Shown one piece after another: positions 20,352-33,213 of a DNA stretch of 64,000 nucleotides; position 1 is the first letter of the stretch; each line of letters begins with the position of its first letter. Location of the stretch: the NCBI GenBank assembly GCA_021229015.1, contig CM037785.1:35451062-35515061 (forward strand). The letters run 5' to 3'. The translations under genes and the position numbers were made by a program. The notes beneath the pieces were generated by a model. It was not told where the DNA came from and did no database searches. It worked only from the letters and a program-made list of their open reading frames with translations. Source of the stretch: Solen grandis (Eukaryota > Mollusca > Bivalvia > Adapedonta > Solenidae).

Positions 20352-20992
20352 ATTCTAAATAATAATAATACTTTCTGTGTCACCTGCTGTAATCAGAGGT
20401 GTCACATAGGGATCACTTTTCCATTGTCTGTCTGTCTGTCACATTTTTTCCGTCATGCTTCAGCAGATAACACAAGTGTTCCAAAGAACTTCTTGTTCAT
20501 GTGTCTGTGCGCAATATTTGTGTGCTGTTGAAGATACAAGTGACATGACAGTCCATACTAGGGGAGCGCACCAGCCATTGGATGTTTTAAAGTTGATGTA
20601 TCCCAGTTTCTTCACTACCTGCATTGTACAGAGATGAGTTATTCACATGTCTCAACCTATTGGAACTGACAGTTTGTCAATTTGGTTTCAATGATGGAGC
20701 CAATACAAGTGCTAGTTTTGTTCATTGACTTTGACAGATATTTCAAAATTTGTCTCCATTTTATTTCTGATAAGATAATTCAGTTTAATATGATTTAATT
20801 GACTGCTATATACTTAAATATCCAATGCTGTCTTTGTTCCAGAAGTATATTTTGAATCTTTGATCCAGATGTCCGGTGGTTGAAATTTGCGCTAGCCCAA
20901 CAGCAAAAAACTAGTGGTTTTTCTCTCGGGCTAGTAAAAATTCCTATTTCACTAGCCTGACGGGCTTGTTGTTTTTCAGCAGGATAGAACAT
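20352..20992. other. Repeat-like non-coding sequence
   Basis: GAGGTGTCACATAGGGATCA followed by a CTGTCTGT run (about 20,395-20,445) is of a common mollusc repeat type, from memory. A GCTAGCC-rich stretch (20,890-20,970) also looks dispersed. No gene is seen. Confidence 0.4.
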
Positions 20993-21222
20993 TTAATAAC
21001 CCTTTACTTCATATAGACTCATTTTGATGCATTGGCATACAGAACAGACCCAGATCAGACAGCTCCTCTTAGGATCTCTTTTCTCATACAGTATTGAAGC
21101 TCAGATTCTCTACACCATCAGAACAGCAAAGAAGAATCCAGTTGGTTTCAAAATACCGTTTAAAATTCAGTCCATTAATATTCATTAGATCATATATTTC
21201 TATATTCGAGGTAAGGGATTAA
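20993..21222. mobile_element. TTAA-bounded MITE-like element, degenerate
   Basis: It begins near TTAATAACCCTTTACTTCAT and ends near GGTAAGGGATTAA. The internal sequence (GACTCATTTTGATGCATTGG, GAAGCTCAGATTCTCTACAC) is the reverse of the element at 62,085-62,301, so the two are related. Confidence 0.5.
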
Positions 21223-21341
21223 ACAATTTGACTCACCTATGATTCTATGATCATCAGGCATCTCATTAATGATCAGGTCTTGTTTTCTCTAAATCTCTGG
21301 CTCAGACTTGATTATCATATCAAATCCCATAGTTTGAGTCT

Positions 21342-21566
21342 TTAACCCTTTCCCTCATAGAGGACACCATGAAAAGACCTATATGTCCAATTAAAATGTA
21401 ACTCGCAGGCTGATCAGGTTTTATGCTGTTCGCTGCTCCTCAGTGGTCTGGAAATGAGGATTTTGTAATTAAATTTGGTAAGGTTTAACTGTGGTTTTCT
21501 GCAGATAGGCTTTATGTGATACCTATTGAGGGCGTCAAAATGAGTCTATATGAGGGAAAGGGTTAA
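21342..21566. mobile_element. TTAA-bounded MITE, copy 1
   Basis: The ends are TTAACCCTTTCCCTCAT and ATGAGGGAAAGGGTTAA, an inverted pair with TTAA at each edge as in piggyBac-like MITEs. Nearly the same sequence occurs at 36,264-36,505. Confidence 0.8.
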
Positions 21567-23300
21567 GGTGAAAATCATACTTAAGGACCCTAGAACACAT
21601 AAAATATTTAATTTCAAGAACATGGAGCCTGAACTTTAACATTACCATAGGAAATATTTTTTAACATTCAGTTTCACTATAATAGCATGATTTTTTTTTC
21701 AAGGCTACCGATTCAGTTTTTATGGCTTAGGAGATGGCAAATCCTTGGCCAATTAAACATTTATCTAATTAGCCAGAGATTCTGTGATTTCCAGGAATTG
21801 AATAATCTTGACACCTCACACACCACACACACAGTTCAGAAGCAAGTGCAGTTAGTAACCATGTTTAATTGATCCCAAGTGTAACAGGTCACAATTAGTG
21901 GGGTCTTGTGGAATGTTAATGAAGATGGCATTGCTGAACACCATGTCCTTGGTTCCTGTTGGAATCTTCTCCCTAATTAGATCACATAGCTCAATCAGTC
22001 TCAATAAAGCAGTAATCACCAAATAAAAGAAAAGATGGACGAGAGTTGTTTTTTTTTCTCTCTTTCTTGTATCTTGGTGACAAACTTCAGTTTATTTTTA
22101 TTGAACACCAGTTGCTGTTTATTTGTAATGGTCATATTATGACATTGTAATCTCAACAGCCCAATATCCTGGAGTCTTAGGTCCTCAATTAAATATCTAC
22201 TTTCTTCTCATCATGTAAAGGAGCTTTCAGCTGCCTTTGCAATAGGTCATGGTTCTTTAATGATGTTTCTGTTCACTCGGGGTCATCCATATTCCACACA
22301 GTGATCTCCCTTGCACGCTCACTTAGCAAAAGAAACACTGCCATCACAAAATTAATATCATGTGATGATGGTTTGCTTACAAAATGGCAGATATTTATAT
22401 ATGCACATAAAAAAAAGACTTTATTTAATTATTTTTTTTTTACTACAGTGAAATATTTAATGTTTACTTAAGAGTAAAATAAAAAAAAACATAAAAAAAA
22501 TAACACCAAAAAAACAACAACAACTAAATACTGTTAATCCTCTATCTACATGTAATTAACTACATGCAGCTAGGTGTCACTTTATGACTGACATACTGTT
22601 GTTGCAATGGAAATCTCAAATATAAAAACAAAATCAAAAATGAGTTATTCTTTGATACTTACTAAAGGTGGGGAGGATACAATATTTCACCATCTCTATA
22701 TATATTTTCTTTTTAAAGTACAAGCAGAAATGGTATTGAAACAAAATTAAGTCGGCTACCACTTACAGATCATTTCTCTAGGGTAAGCCTTTATAGATCT
22801 TTTCTATATTGCAAACCTCAAGAACAGAAAATTAATCATAGGCTTCAATGTATATGTGCTGATGAACCCATCTGGCTGTCAAGGGATGATATATTGTCTA
22901 TCCATCAGTTTTATATCATTTAGATGAGCTTGCACATCATCAGGCAAACCTTCCTGTAATTCATGGGTACTATCCCTTGTTGAGTGGCATATTGCATGTT
23001 TTTGTGGCAGTCGAAATTGCATCCATCTGTCATATCTACACCTAGATATTTATTATATATAATGTAAAATGAATGGTGATATATAAGTCAATTAGTGCCA
23101 ACACAGAGTAACATTATAAATCTATCATTCTAGCCAAGTAAGTTTGACATGGTCATTTTATTTACAGCCATTGAGAAAACATCTAGGGGAGCATAAAAGA
23201 TTTTTAGTTCGTGTGTCTGTTCTTTTGTTCAGGCATTTACATTTGTTCCTTCATTCATTCATCCATCTGTCCAGTTTACCTTTGCATTTAAATTTGTTTT
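21567..23300. other. Non-coding AT-rich sequence
   Basis: Only simple A/T tracts (about 22,380-22,540) and short unsupported ORFs. No gene, RNA gene or TIR was recognised. Confidence 0.5.
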
Positions 23301-23301
23301 T

Positions 23302-24215
23302 TAGCTCACCTGAGCCCATGTGCTCAGGATCAGCTATTAGGATCGATGAATGTCCATCGTCCGTCCGTCCGTCTTCCTCAGTTTGTTTGCACTCTAGCAT
23401 CTTCATTTCTTAAGCAATCATCTTCTAACTTAATGACAATATTTATTACTATAATCTCATGGCCAAGTTTGATTATGGCTGATATCGGCCTATTAGGTCA
23501 GGAGTTATGCCCCTTTTAATATTAAAAAAAGCCAGATTTGACTGTTTGCATTCTAGCATCTTCATTTTTTAAGGAATTATATTTAAACTATATGACAATG
23601 TTGATTACCATAATATCTTGGCCAAGTTTTATTATGGCTGATATCTGCCTTTTAGGTCAGGAGTTATGCCCCTCTTAATATTAAAAAATGCCAATTTTCA
23701 GTTTGTTTGCACTCTAGGATCTTCATTTCTTAAACAATCATCTTCAAACTTAATGACAATGTTTATTACCATATTCTTTTGGCCAAGTTCAATTACGGCT
23801 GATATTGGTCCATTAGGTCAGGAGTTATGCCCCTTTTAAATATTAAAATATGCCAGATTTTCATTTGTTTGCACTCTAGCATCGCTATTTCTGAAGCAGT
23901 CCTCTTCAAAGTCTATGGCATTGTTTACAGCCATATTCTTTTGGCCAAGTTTGATTATGGCTGACATTGGCCAATTAGGTTAGGAGCTATGCCCCTTTTA
24001 ATGTTTAAATTTGTGTGTTTAAAGTCATAATTTCTCAGTAAAGGTTGACTTCAAATTTCAATTACAGGCACTGTTTAGTTTGTTAGATTATAAATGATCT
24101 CATGGATTATGTATTCAGTACAACTATGCTATAATTTAGTAACTTGTACAGGCAATGAAGGCAGTTTTTCTCTGGTGAGAATCTTTAGGGCATCTTGGCC
24201 CTCTTTTTTTTTTTT
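23302..24215. repeat. Bivalve-type interspersed repeat, second member
   Basis: It begins TTAGCTCACCTGAGC, has a GTCCGTCCGTCCGTC block, and ends TTGGCCCTCTT plus a T run. The core is about four units of 160-170 bp, each with TTTGCACTCTAGCATC and AGGTCAGGAGTTATGCCCC. The ends resemble the 5.7-kb element; the core differs. Confidence 0.75.
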
Positions 24216-26846
24216 TTTTTTTTTTCTATGAAAATGCTTCATATCTTCATGAAACTTCTTACATATGTACATCATGATATATGAACTACTCAATGTTCTG
24301 CCTCATGTTTACCCTTTCATTTTAGCTTTTCTCTAAGAAGATAACTTCATTCTCATGAAATCATATAAGTCTGGGTGACAGGTGGGAAGAATTTCTTGAA
24401 TGTGTCATCTAAGAAGCCAGTCTATTTCATATAAGCGTGGAGGGCAATGTTTTTTGCGCAAGCTGTAAGAGTTGTGGTCTCAGCATTGCCTCATCAAAAT
24501 GAATGTTGTGCTGTCTTATCATGAAAATAAAGCAGGAAAAAAAAAACAGGAGGAATAATATATTTAGATCTTAGTACATATGTTTGTGAATATTGTAGCT
24601 TAATTTACTGTTTTACTCTCTTCGCTATAATTTCTTTTCTAGAATGAAATGTAGAAAGAGGTTAATTTAGAAATTTTAAGAAAATCTTTTACATTGGACA
24701 GCCAAAAAAATAAAAACTGTCAGAGTGTAACTTGTGTATCTAGAACTATATAGATTGGGCAATAGACCATTTCACCAGAAGATTGCGGCATAATTCTCTG
24801 AATTAAACTGACCAATAAGTAACTGGGGAAAATCTCAAATGCATGTTATTTCCCACTGAACAATGTGTGAAATTATACACCAGCATGTAGATTAGGTGTA
24901 AGGAATGTGCTTGGTGATTTACGTAGGTTTACGTCTCATGTTGGAGTGAAATGGTTTATAACTGGTGCTGCATCCATCAAGTAAAATTGTCCTTGTTCAT
25001 TTTCTTGATGATAGTCCCCAGATGCCTGTGAAGCCTTTTAAATACAGGTACGCATCAGGAACAAACCCCTTTGTGCTACCAGCATTTACAAGGTGAAATT
25101 ATCCCTGATGTTTTTTGGCCTGTGAAGTATAAGCTGTATCCACCTATGTCTTGTCTATGTTAACAAAACTAAATCTGAGGTTAATGTTTCCTCTCATAAA
25201 AGTTCATCCTCTGTTCCACAACAGAATCCTTTTCAAGATGCGCCTGTTGTCCTTGGTCCTTTTCCAGTTGAATCCTTTTCACTTCCTTCTTAAGTGTGGT
25301 TGCACTCTGTCAGATTTTATTACTATGAGAAGCTTTGGTAGAGTTGGGAGTTTTTGTTGCACAGTGTAAAATTCTCAAATCTTGTTCCTGGTAACTGTTT
25401 AATTAAAGTCATCCACAGGCTTGCATGATGATTGCAGTGGAAATTTTGGTGACATCAGCTTCCCTGACTCTTTCAATTCTTTCATCTGCACACTCAGGCT
25501 ATTGCACAAGAAAAACATGTTTTGTCTTTTTAAATCATGAAACTCCTTTACCCCAAGTTTTTTTTTTTTTTAAGTTGTGTGTGACGTCAGTCACACCAAC
25601 TATAGTACTATGTTTTCAACCCAGTTTCTCCTAATAACCAAATAACCTCTCAATAGTGTAAATATAATCGAACAATTGTATATATCTCTACAACATAAGT
25701 ATACTAGAATTAAGCAAAAATCAATGCTGTGTCAAAAATAAATACAACAGGCTACAAAAATTGCCTGTGACATGAAATATTATAGGACTTATTTTTCTAT
25801 GCTGATGTAACTGCAATCAAATGATATAACTGTTTTTATCACGTGATCACTGTACCAAGCACACGAATATAGTTTGTTTCAATGCAAAGGTGGCTCTCAA
25901 ATAAATTTGATAGTAAATGTGCAGTGTTCAGTCATTTAAGGCTGTTACAATAACCCATGTGAAGTCCAAAACAAATCATTGTAACATACTAATAATCACA
26001 TCAATCTATAGACCTCAGATATCTCCAAGGGTAATTTCTTACACTGAAAAATGACCGAAACCTGAATATCTACTATCCGAAATGAGTTCAGAGCCTCTGA
26101 CCTGTGCAGAAAATTTGCACAATTGCTTCAACCTATGAATAGAAACTGTTGTAGAAAAGGTACTACAAGAAATACAAATCAAAGCTCTGATAGCACTGAA
26201 AGAACAGGAATGCCGCATTTCTTTTGTTTATCAAAGTGACTTTAATTATTGGTGATAGACTTGCAGCTCTTCAAACACTCTTTCATTTGAGACACACACA
26301 ACTTCAGTGCCTTCAGCGCTTTGATAAACAGTTGTATAGTTATGTAAAAATAAAATGAAGAAAAAAATTATGGGTGTGGTACTTGGAATTCTCAATATGG
26401 TGTTTTTTAGTTTGCCACTCTAACCTCTAAGCTATGCTGGAAATTCACCAGATTTAGATTCAAACAATAGTAATTATTTACAGGCCTTGATATTACCATG
26501 GTTATATTTTTGTAAAATGTACAAACTATACTGATAGATTGTGAAATTATGAATATTTTGACAGGTTAAAAAAAACTTTACAAGAACAAGAAATATTTTT
26601 AATAAGTCAGCCATATTCTCATACTTTAGTTCACTGTATGCTGAATTGTAAATAGTCACCTTTCAATGCATTTGTTTTCCATTTTCTGTTCTCACCTAAT
26701 TTTATTCTACCTTATATAGCTTTGAGAAGAACGAGCTAATCTTGGGCTTGTACTGGCTGATCCACCCACTCTGTAATCTCCCAACAAGTCACTCAGTTCC
26801 ATCACACACTCCTGGCTCGAATTCCACCAACAATTCTTAACACTAA
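24216..26846. other. Non-coding sequence without recognised features
   Basis: Short ORFs have no protein-like character. No repeats or splice-linked exons were identified. Confidence 0.45.
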
Positions 26847-28098
26847 TACAGTCAAACTTGTATTAAGCAGCCACCCAAGGGATGGGCCACAATTGGCTGC
26901 TTAAGACAAGTTGGCTGCTTAAGACAAAATATAGTATTGGCCATTTTTGATAGTACATTTCAAGGTATATATGCTTGCTTGTATATATGTATATCGTACC
27001 TATACACAAAGTCTTCCTTCCCCCCTCCCCCTTTCAATTTTTATCTCTTTCTCTTTCTGAGTCTTATATCCATAACAAAGTAAATATTCAACTGATAAGC
27101 ACATGTATGAATATATAAAAAATAAACATGTATCTTAAAAAAGGCAAATAACTCATAAGTGGGCCAGACACAGGAACTTGTTTTGATGTTGCGTCCAGAA
27201 ACCAGCGGTAACAGATACCATTAAATTAACGTTGGTTCTTCGCCATGATCTTATTAGCTCTAAATTTTAGCTCTCTTAAACTCTGTCTGTAATTCTGTTC
27301 TCTTTTTGAGATATTCTGGATCAGAGTCAAGCCATTGTTAAATTCAGCTGCGATTATTCCCGAGCTTTTCCCAGCTTCGGGAAGTTTCAGAACTTTCATT
27401 CTGTTTTCTAGCGTCAGACATTTTCGTTTAGACATGATGGCATACGCGGACATTATGTTCTAAATATTCCATTTTATATCACTAGCTATTTCTCGTTTTT
27501 AGCAACAAACAGTCGGTGTTCTTTGATCAAGCAATTAATAAAAACACCTTTATAACTCTCGAAAAGATAAAATATGTCCACATATAATTATGTATTCATA
27601 ATTCCAACATTAACACCGATCGGCGATCTTCTAGTCAGCCGAGCAAATCGAACGTAGCAGAATTGAGTGCATAACTGTTCATATACATGATGCGTATTTC
27701 ATCACCAAACTTCAAACTATGCATAGATAAAAGGCAATTGGGAATAATTCAAACACTCATTGATGGTTGATTGGTTAAACTAGCCCTTTGCAAACAGCGT
27801 GACGTTAGCAAACACCGTAAGTTTGTCAGCGGAAGAGTGCCAATTATGCCTGAGGGTGGAGAGCAGGGGATTCATGGGCACACGTTCGATTCAGGATCAC
27901 ACCAGCTGATTGACCGCTAATTAGGACTCTTTTGAAGTATGATTATCCCCTTTTAAGGTGACCGCTGACCACATATGACAAGTGACCGCTTATTACACGA
28001 CAATTAAAGAAGAATTTGCTCGGGAGGACCTGACATGACCGCTTACGTCATGGTGACCGCTTAATACACGTGACCGCTATCACAAGTTTGACTGTACT
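26847..28098 (-). mobile_element. Deletion derivative of a Tigger transposon
   Basis: The ends are CAGTCAAACTTGTATTAAGC (left) and, inverted, CAGTCAAACTTGTGATAGCG (right), with TA at each side. Motifs of the GTGACCGCTTAATACACG type repeat near the right end. Only the N-terminal HTH part of a transposase remains inside. Confidence 0.75.
27226..27453 (-). pseudogene. Tigger transposase N-terminal fragment
   Basis: MSKRKCLTLENRMKVLKL closely parallels the HTH start of the Tigger at 19,738. The frame ends after about 70 residues with no DDE domain, so the element is non-autonomous. Confidence 0.65.
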
Positions 28099-28384
28099 TA
28101 AATACTTAAGTGCGAAATTTCATTAATCTTGTTGTTTTTTATAAAAGTAACGAACTATTTCATTTCTTAACAAATGCTAGATATCACAGATACAGTTCAT
28201 ATCAACTTAGTCATATACTTGAACATTTCATAAAATAGGAATGGCCGAATGTTTTTCTACCTAGCTTAAGAATTTAAGTATTACTTAGTGCTAAGTATTG
28301 CTGGTGGAATTCAAGCTAGAACCCTTATTATCTCTGCCATTCTTCTCTGCAGAGCCTTCCAGTTTCTGCACAAACACTAAAACA

Positions 28385-28522
28385 CTCACTCAGCTTGTGT
28401 AACAGGTGGTGAAAAATCAATTGGAATCGAACCCAGGGCCTCAGGAATACTGTTTCTGCACTCTACCAACTGAGCTACCAAGCCACATGTCTTCTTGCCT
28501 ATTGATTTATCACCAAATACCT
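28385..28522 (-). mobile_element. tRNA-derived SINE-like repeat, split by the LTR element
   Basis: Minus strand has an A-box-like TAGCTCAGTTGGTAGAGTGC and a B-box-like GGGTTCGATTCC. The distance between them and the missing acceptor-stem pairing argue against a working tRNA. A second copy lies at 34,487-34,620. Confidence 0.6.
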
Positions 28523-28524
28523 GT

Positions 28525-29648
28525 TGTAACAAAATGACCAAGGGCGGACAACTCTCTAAGGTAGAATAAATACCAAACAACTTTCTTTAAAATTATATTT
28601 AATATAAAAATATAAACAATGAGAATATTAGAAAAAGAATTAAAGAATATGAAGAAAAAAAACTGCCGGCTAACTGTCTCTTTATCTGTTGGTACAATAA
28701 TAAATAATAACTGCACTGAACGTCCTGTTTTCACTTTAAGCCCGCATATTAACTACATAATGACTTACTGATACAAATGCACTTCAATGTGCCACATTCA
28801 CAAAATGATTACTAAATTCACAGTACTCATACACTATAACATGTGCTCTTGTCGATGAACACTGACTTCCTGTCGTCGCTGCCTTCATATGTGTATCCAC
28901 TAGTCCACGTAGACACCCTGTGTCCATATGACCCTATGTAATTCTCCGTCCCTACGACTTAGTTCTACAAATGGGGTCCCGTATCGACTGTAACCACCAA
29001 GATTAAATAACTGAATACGACTAGTCCAACGTAGACACCCTGTCGTCCATATGACGCATGCGTAGATTCTCCCGTCCTTGTGAGGTAGTCTACCAATGGG
29101 GTCCTGTATCGACTGTAACCTTCCGGCTTACATAGGCTCCATGCCCCAACTAAATACGGACAAGCTCTGTAATGAAATCTGGTCAGAATACTCTAGACTG
29201 GACCAGGTATCCTCCGTAGCTCCCATCGATATCTGACCACAGGGGCTCCATACAAATCAGCTTATATACTAAAACCCCCCGATTTACTCTTAAAAAACAA
29301 ATATCACGTGAATCGTGCAATAAATTGTAAATCGCTTAATCCCGTGCATCCCGAGAAATACTGACAACACTGAGGTATACTGATAAAAAGGGCTAATGTA
29401 AAGAAACTATAGGTTTAAACTTCAAACCTTAAACCTCCTTAATACACTTAAAACTTAGCAAAACAGTAGATATAATATTTCAAACCCTAATCATATCTCA
29501 TTCTGAACAAAAGGTAATCAAAGAAACCTGTGATAAACCTTATATAACCAAAATCGGTTAACACAGTTCCACTCTGGCCTACGTGACAAATACAACGTAC
29601 TCTAAATCTATGATTATTTTCAGGCCACGTCAACATTATTTTGTGACA
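28525..29648 (-). repeat. 3' LTR of the Ty3-type element
   Basis: Plus strand begins TGTAACAAAATGACCAAGGG and ends ATTATTTTGTGACA. It matches the other LTR closely, but a cluster of small indels lies at about 28,880-28,980. An internal duplication of about 125 bp is visible in both LTRs. Confidence 0.9.
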
Positions 29649-29672
29649 CACGTTCCCCCTTGGGAAAAAAGT
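29649..29672 (-). promoter_or_regulatory. Polypurine tract of the LTR element
   Basis: Minus strand reads CCCAAGGGGGAACG immediately before the 3' LTR, where second-strand priming occurs in LTR retrotransposons. Confidence 0.6.
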
Positions 29673-29969
29673 AGATATACTTTTTACAACTACACAAAAT
29701 AATACACAAGAAATACATCGACAACAACAACTAGTCGATTTGTCTTTCAAACTAGCACTAGCTACCTATATACATCTATATACAACTACACAGCTACAAA
29801 ACCTCACATTATACCTCGGTTTACATCATACTTAGTTTACTAAAAACATACACACCTAACCTACTCAAATAATCTGCTCCCATATTATCTCTACCTCTGA
29901 TTGCTTTGATTAAACCCTCAAACTGGAATTCGCCATCTTTGATTGTTTAAATAAGTCGAGGCTACACAG

Positions 29970-31215
29970 CTACAAAACAAACAAATACCGATGGAACTTT
30001 GATACACCCCAAACTACTGCGAGACACTCTTTCTCTATTACTGAATAGTTTTTCTCTCTATCCAGCAGTTTCTTACTTGCATATGCAACTGGCAACTCCT
30101 CTCCATCTGATTCCTGCAACAAAAGACCCACATCTGAAGCATCAGTTCTGAGAATGAACTGCTTGTCAAACTGTGGCAACCTAAGAATAGGTGGGCCAAC
30201 TAGACATTTCTTTAATGCCTGAAATGCACTTTCCTGGCATTCACCCCAAATGACCTTATTTGGTTGTCCTTTCTTTGTCAGATCTGTCAAAGACACTGCA
30301 ATGGCAGAAATATTGGGTACAAATTTCCTGTAGAACCCGATAAGACCCAAGAAAGATCTGACTTGCTTCTTAGTCATTGGTCTTTCCGCCTTCAGAATTG
30401 ACTCAACCTTTTCAGCTACAGGCAACAAAGTTTGAAACTCCCCTATAACATGCCCTAGAAACTCTAACTGGCAAAACCCTAGACTACACTTGCTGGGTCT
30501 AGCAGTTAACCCTGCTACACGGAACCTATCCAAAACTTCCCACAAAGCAGTAATTTGCTGTTCCCACGTACTCGTGTAAATCAGAATGTCATCTATAAGA
30601 CTATCTGCACAATCTAAACCAATCAAAACCTTTCTCATTAACCTATTGAATGTACTTGAAGCACACACCAAACCAAATGGCATCTTTTTGAACCGAAATA
30701 AGCCTTTCGGTGTCTCGAACGAAGTCAAATCCTTTGCCTGTTCAGTCAAAGGAACTTGCCAGTAACCTTTACTAAGATCTATCTTAGAAAAATACTTTGC
30801 TGCTGACAATTTTGAAAAAATCTCCTCTGCATTTGGCATCGGTTCTGCATCAAAAACAGTTACCCTATTTAACTGCCTGAAATCTATACAGAATCTTATA
30901 CTACCATCCTTTTTCCTTAGCATAACTACAGGATTGAAAATCCTTAGATGGCCAATAACCCCCAAATCTAACATCTTCTTGACTTCTTCCTCTACAGTAG
31001 ATTTGATGATAAGGAATAGGGTATCCTTTGCACCTAATAGGCTCACTAGTATTCAACTGTATGTCATGTTCTATAAATGTGGTAGTTCCTGGTATGTCAG
31101 TCAAGACATCAGCAAACTCTTTCAAAGTGCAATCTATGTCCCTTCTCTGATCTACATTTAAATCACTACATATGACTACATCTGCAACACCTTCCTGTCG
31201 ATCCTGGTAGGACAT
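29970..31215 (-). pseudogene. Ty3-type reverse transcriptase with partial RNase H
   Basis: The first frame (31,215 to about 31,010) has FADVLTDIPGTTTFIEHDI, the usual lead-in to RT. After a one-base break the main frame has PVVMLRKKDGSIRFCIDFRQLN, YFSKIDLSKGYWQVPL, the catalytic LIDDILIY (D-D pair), and the thumb motif VRSFLGLIGFYRKFVP. The RNase H begins with LRTDASDVGLLL and ends after KECLAVVWGVSKFHRYLF, so its second half is missing. Family placement in Ty3/gypsy is clear from these motifs. Confidence 0.85.
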
Positions 31216-31299
31216 TCTAATGGGATATCTGTATCAATCAACTTTTCCCCCCAACGTGCACTGACTACTCTAAAATACCTCTATCCTGACTTTACCATT

Positions 31300-32368
31300 C
31301 AACTCTCTCTCATTTACCTTTTAAGCATGTTGGCATGGAAAGTCCGCTGCCTACCATCCATGTCAATTCGACAATCCATACCGTTCATGACCTTCTTGAT
31401 TATGTAAGGCCCTTTCCACTGCAACAGTAGCTTGTTGTTACTTACCGGTAGTAAAACCAACACTTTTGAACCCTCTGCAAAAGATCTTGACCTTGCCTTC
31501 TTATTGTAGTATTTTCTCTGTCTTACCTTAGATCTACTTAGCTGTTCTTGGCCAGCTTACATGTATCCTCCAGACGCTCTCGTAAATCAACTACATACTG
31601 GTAAGTTGTCTTGATTTCCCCATCGTTCACCTCACCTGACCACAGTTCCTTCAGAATACTAACCGGTCCCCTAACTGTTCTACCATAGAGTAACTCAAAT
31701 GGTGAAAAACCCAAACTCTCTTGCGGTACCTCCCTATAAGCAAATAATGCTGCATTGAGATATTTGTCCCAATCCTTGGGCCGTTCACTACACATACGCC
31801 TAAGCATTTGTTTCAAAGTGCCGTTGAATTTTTCAACAAGTCCATTATACTGGGGATGATATGGGGTTGTAGTTAACTGCTGCAATGACAGTAACCTACT
31901 GACCTCTGACATAAGCTTTGACGTGAACTGTGAACCCATATCCGTGAGCATCTCTTCCGGTATACCAAGTCTACAAAACATATCTACCAAAGCCTCTGCT
32001 ATTCGTTCTGTTTCTATACTGGGTAAAGCAACTGCCTCTGGGTATCTAGTGGCATAATCTACCATGACTAAGATATACCTGTTTTTCAGGTCAGTCATTG
32101 GCTCGATCGGCCCTACTTAATCTATTGCTTCACGCTTAAACGGAGTCTCAATCAACGGCATGTGCCCCAACGGTACTCTTGGCACTTTCCCTTTCGGCAA
32201 CGTCCGTTGGCAAATATCACAAAACCTACTAATCTCTGAGTTTACACCTGGCCAATAGAACTCTGCTAATACCCGGTCACTAGTCTTCCGGATTCCTAAA
32301 TGACCCGCCATCAACGACTCATGTGCTGTCTTCATTACCGCCTCACGACACTTCTTGGAAACTATCAA
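31300..32368 (-). pseudogene. Ty3-type integrase, upstream of reverse transcriptase
   Basis: The zinc-binding part (32,368-32,117) has HESLMAGHLGIRK and FCDICQRT, the H-H-C-C pattern. An in-frame stop at about 32,115 separates it from the core. The core carries YILVMVDYATRYPEAV (D), EEMLTDMGSQFTSKL (D) and YHPQYNGLVEKFNGTLKQ (E), a DD35E catalytic set. After a frame shift near 31,545 a GPY/F-type module, LLLQWKGPYIIKKV, ends in HANMLKR and a stop. Reverse transcriptase follows. This INT-RT order is the reverse of normal Ty3/gypsy. Confidence 0.85.
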
Positions 32369-32550
32369 CTGATAAAATCTCCTATGGTCTGCAGCTTATC
32401 TCTAAACACAAAACTGACCTGACCTCCACCTTTACATGACCTAACTTGACCTTCTTTTGCCCTATCTCTAGTCTTTTCCAGAGTCTTATCTGTCATATAC
32501 CCATATACATGTACTGTCAATAGCTTAACAAAAACAGCATCTGAGCCCAA

Positions 32551-33194
32551 TGACTTTGACAGGTCATATACAGTAAACCAACTAACAAATTATCCACACT
32601 ACAGATCAACAAATATGCATTACAAATAACTATGTATGTCATACATCCACAAATCATCCACTGTGTATATACAGGTCACTACTACCTTTAAAATCCAAAC
32701 AAAATCTAACTTTGATACTTTATGCATGAGACCAATGTTATAAAGTCAAACAACCCTCAAGTCTAAAGTGTAAACAGATCAACTTCAAATATAACTTAAA
32801 ATTAATTCAAGACAGAATTTAATATGTCATAGGCCACTCCTATCCCTGGATAACCTTAACTGTACACCCAGTTACCTTCAGCTTCCGTGCTTAACTACGG
32901 AATCGCTAGCGAAGGTACAGCGACGCTGTGCCTCATCATTGGGTAATACCACAAGACTTACCCCCCTGATGATGGAGCCCGAGTGTCAGCCACCGGTGAT
33001 GTACCACTGAGTCCGCCCAGACTGTCTGTTACACTAAAATATAAATCAATTTATTTACTATAAAATTCCCGAGGGTTAAAAGGGAAACAATTTATAACAA
33101 AGTTTCAAAGTTAGAAATAATAAAATACTAAAAAGGAATCTTTACAATCTGTACACAGTCTTATTCTACCCTAGATCGTTGTCACCTTAGCACT
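32551..33194 (-). other. Leader region of the LTR element, gag missing
   Basis: The stretch between PBS and integrase would hold gag and protease in a full element. No open frame or CCHC/DTG motif is seen; the sequence is short and A/T-rich. Confidence 0.5.
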
Positions 33195-33212
33195 ATCCCA
33201 CTTCTGACACCA
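33195..33212 (-). promoter_or_regulatory. Primer binding site, tRNA-Leu type
   Basis: Minus strand reads TGGTGTCAGAAGTGGGAT, 1 nt from the LTR end. It is complementary to the 3' end of a tRNA-Leu ending in CACTTCTGACA plus CCA. Confidence 0.75.
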
Positions 33213-33213
33213 C

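Noticed and set aside
28400..28500. tRNA gene on the minus strand
   Set aside because: A and B boxes are present, but the distance is too long and no acceptor stem pairs; two dispersed copies fit a SINE.
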